Source: an uncultured Rhodospirillaceae bacterium
GTDB taxonomy: Bacteria; Pseudomonadota; Alphaproteobacteria; Rhodospirillales; Magnetospirillaceae
Reading direction: 5' to 3'
Assembly (NCBI GenBank): GCA_937887565.1
Contig: CALABS010000063.1
Coordinates: 1-6,417, forward strand
DNA length: 6,417 nucleotides
This document shows positions 6,036 through 6,417 of the stretch, piece by piece. The notes under the pieces are model-generated. The model searched no databases. It saw only the letters and a list, made by a program, of their open reading frames with translations, and was not told the DNA's origin. Position 1 is the first letter of the stretch. The number at the start of each line of letters is the position of its first letter. A program made the position numbers and the translations under genes.

Positions 6036-6417
6036 TTAGATGATTTCTTTGAAGTCCGCGCCGGTGCTGGTCAGGATGAAGTTCAGCTCGATGAACTCCG
6101 CCGTCTTGGTCGGCTTGACGAACACGCGGGCCACCATTTCGTTGCGGTCGATGACCGCCGGGGTGTTGGTCTCCTCGTCGCACTGGAAGGCGAAGTCGTA
6201 GAGGCCGCCCTTGTCCTTGATGTCCTGCAGGAAGGGGTTGATCAGGCGGCCGAGGGCACGCCAGGTCTGGGGATGGTTCGGCTCGAACACCACGAAGCGG
6301 GAGGATTCCGAGATGGCTTCCTCCATGAACATCATCAGGCGGCGGACGTTGATGCGGTCCACGGCCGAGGGCTGGCTTTGCAGCGTCTTCTGGCCCCAGA
6401 TGTTGATGCCGGTGTCG
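6036..6417 (-). CDS. Contractile tail sheath protein, C-terminal part (5' end outside window)
   Basis: Only the last 126 residues are visible. The reading frame is open to the window edge (first full codon at 6416), so the GTG at 6362 is an internal valine and not the start. The visible part matches the C-terminal domain of phage tail sheath proteins. It has an N-I-W-G-Q-K-T-L segment soon after the edge, then the I-N-V-R-R-L strand and helix (about residues 22-27 of the visible part), then a mixed alpha/beta region ending in F-I-E-L-N-F-I-L and a short hydrophilic tail. In known contractile tails this domain faces the tube and carries the extended arm that links neighbouring sheath subunits. 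Sheath monomers stack around the tube and contract to drive it through the target envelope. The next gene downstream is the tube, the standard sheath-tube order. The stop is TAA, 15 bases before the tube start. The family call is firm; the full length cannot be judged. Confidence 0.93.
   Translation of the reverse strand, partial: DTGINIWGQKTLQSQPSAVDRINVRRLMMFMEEAISESSRFVVFEPNHPQTWRALGRLINPFLQDIKDKGGLYDFAFQCDEETNTPAVIDRNEMVARVFVKPTKTAEFIELNFILTSTGADFKEII

Noticed and set aside
6036..6362. A complete 108-residue gene starting at GTG 6362
   Set aside because: The frame is open upstream to the window edge and the upstream 18 residues continue the sheath C-terminal domain, so the gene is partial and the GTG is internal.

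Overview
This window is a stretch of a tail-assembly operon from a contractile-tailed phage or prophage, or from a phage-derived contractile particle. Every supported gene lies on the minus strand, so the operon reads from right (6417) to left (1). The sequence is GC-rich by eye, codon use is uniform, and several genes have GGAGG-type ribosome binding sites. This fits a prophage or phage of a high-GC Gram-negative bacterium, but no host marker is present and I cannot name the organism.

In transcription order the layout is: the C-terminal end of the tail sheath (6417-6036, 5' end outside the window); the tail tube protein (6020-5559); a tape-measure chaperone with two cysteine pairs (5543-4866); a second reading frame (4887-4723) with no start codon of its own, apparently reached by a -1 ribosomal frameshift; a 1211-residue tape measure protein (4722-1087); a small nucleoside-deoxyribosyltransferase-like protein of the DUF4406/DUF7768 type (1078-767); a CIS-tube-domain protein, probably a tube initiator at the baseplate (763-293); and a small LysM baseplate protein (296-6). 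The genes are packed with gaps of 0 to 15 bases or short overlaps. I see no promoter, terminator, tRNA, CRISPR array or insertion sequence. There is no gene-free stretch over 300 bases.

The products form a coherent assembly line. Sheath and tube make the contractile cylinder. The tape measure sets its length and is kept soluble by the chaperone and its frameshifted long form. The CIS-tube and LysM proteins join the tube to the baseplate. Hub, spike, wedge and fibre genes would be expected to the left, outside the window.

The best observation is the recoding signal at 4908-4887. It consists of a slippery T TTT TTG in exact register, a GGAGG ten bases upstream, and hairpins downstream that enclose the zero-frame stop. 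It sits between the tube and tape measure genes, where tailed phages commonly carry such a shift. The deoxyribosyltransferase-like gene inside a structural operon is the main item without an obvious role. I found no wholly new system here.
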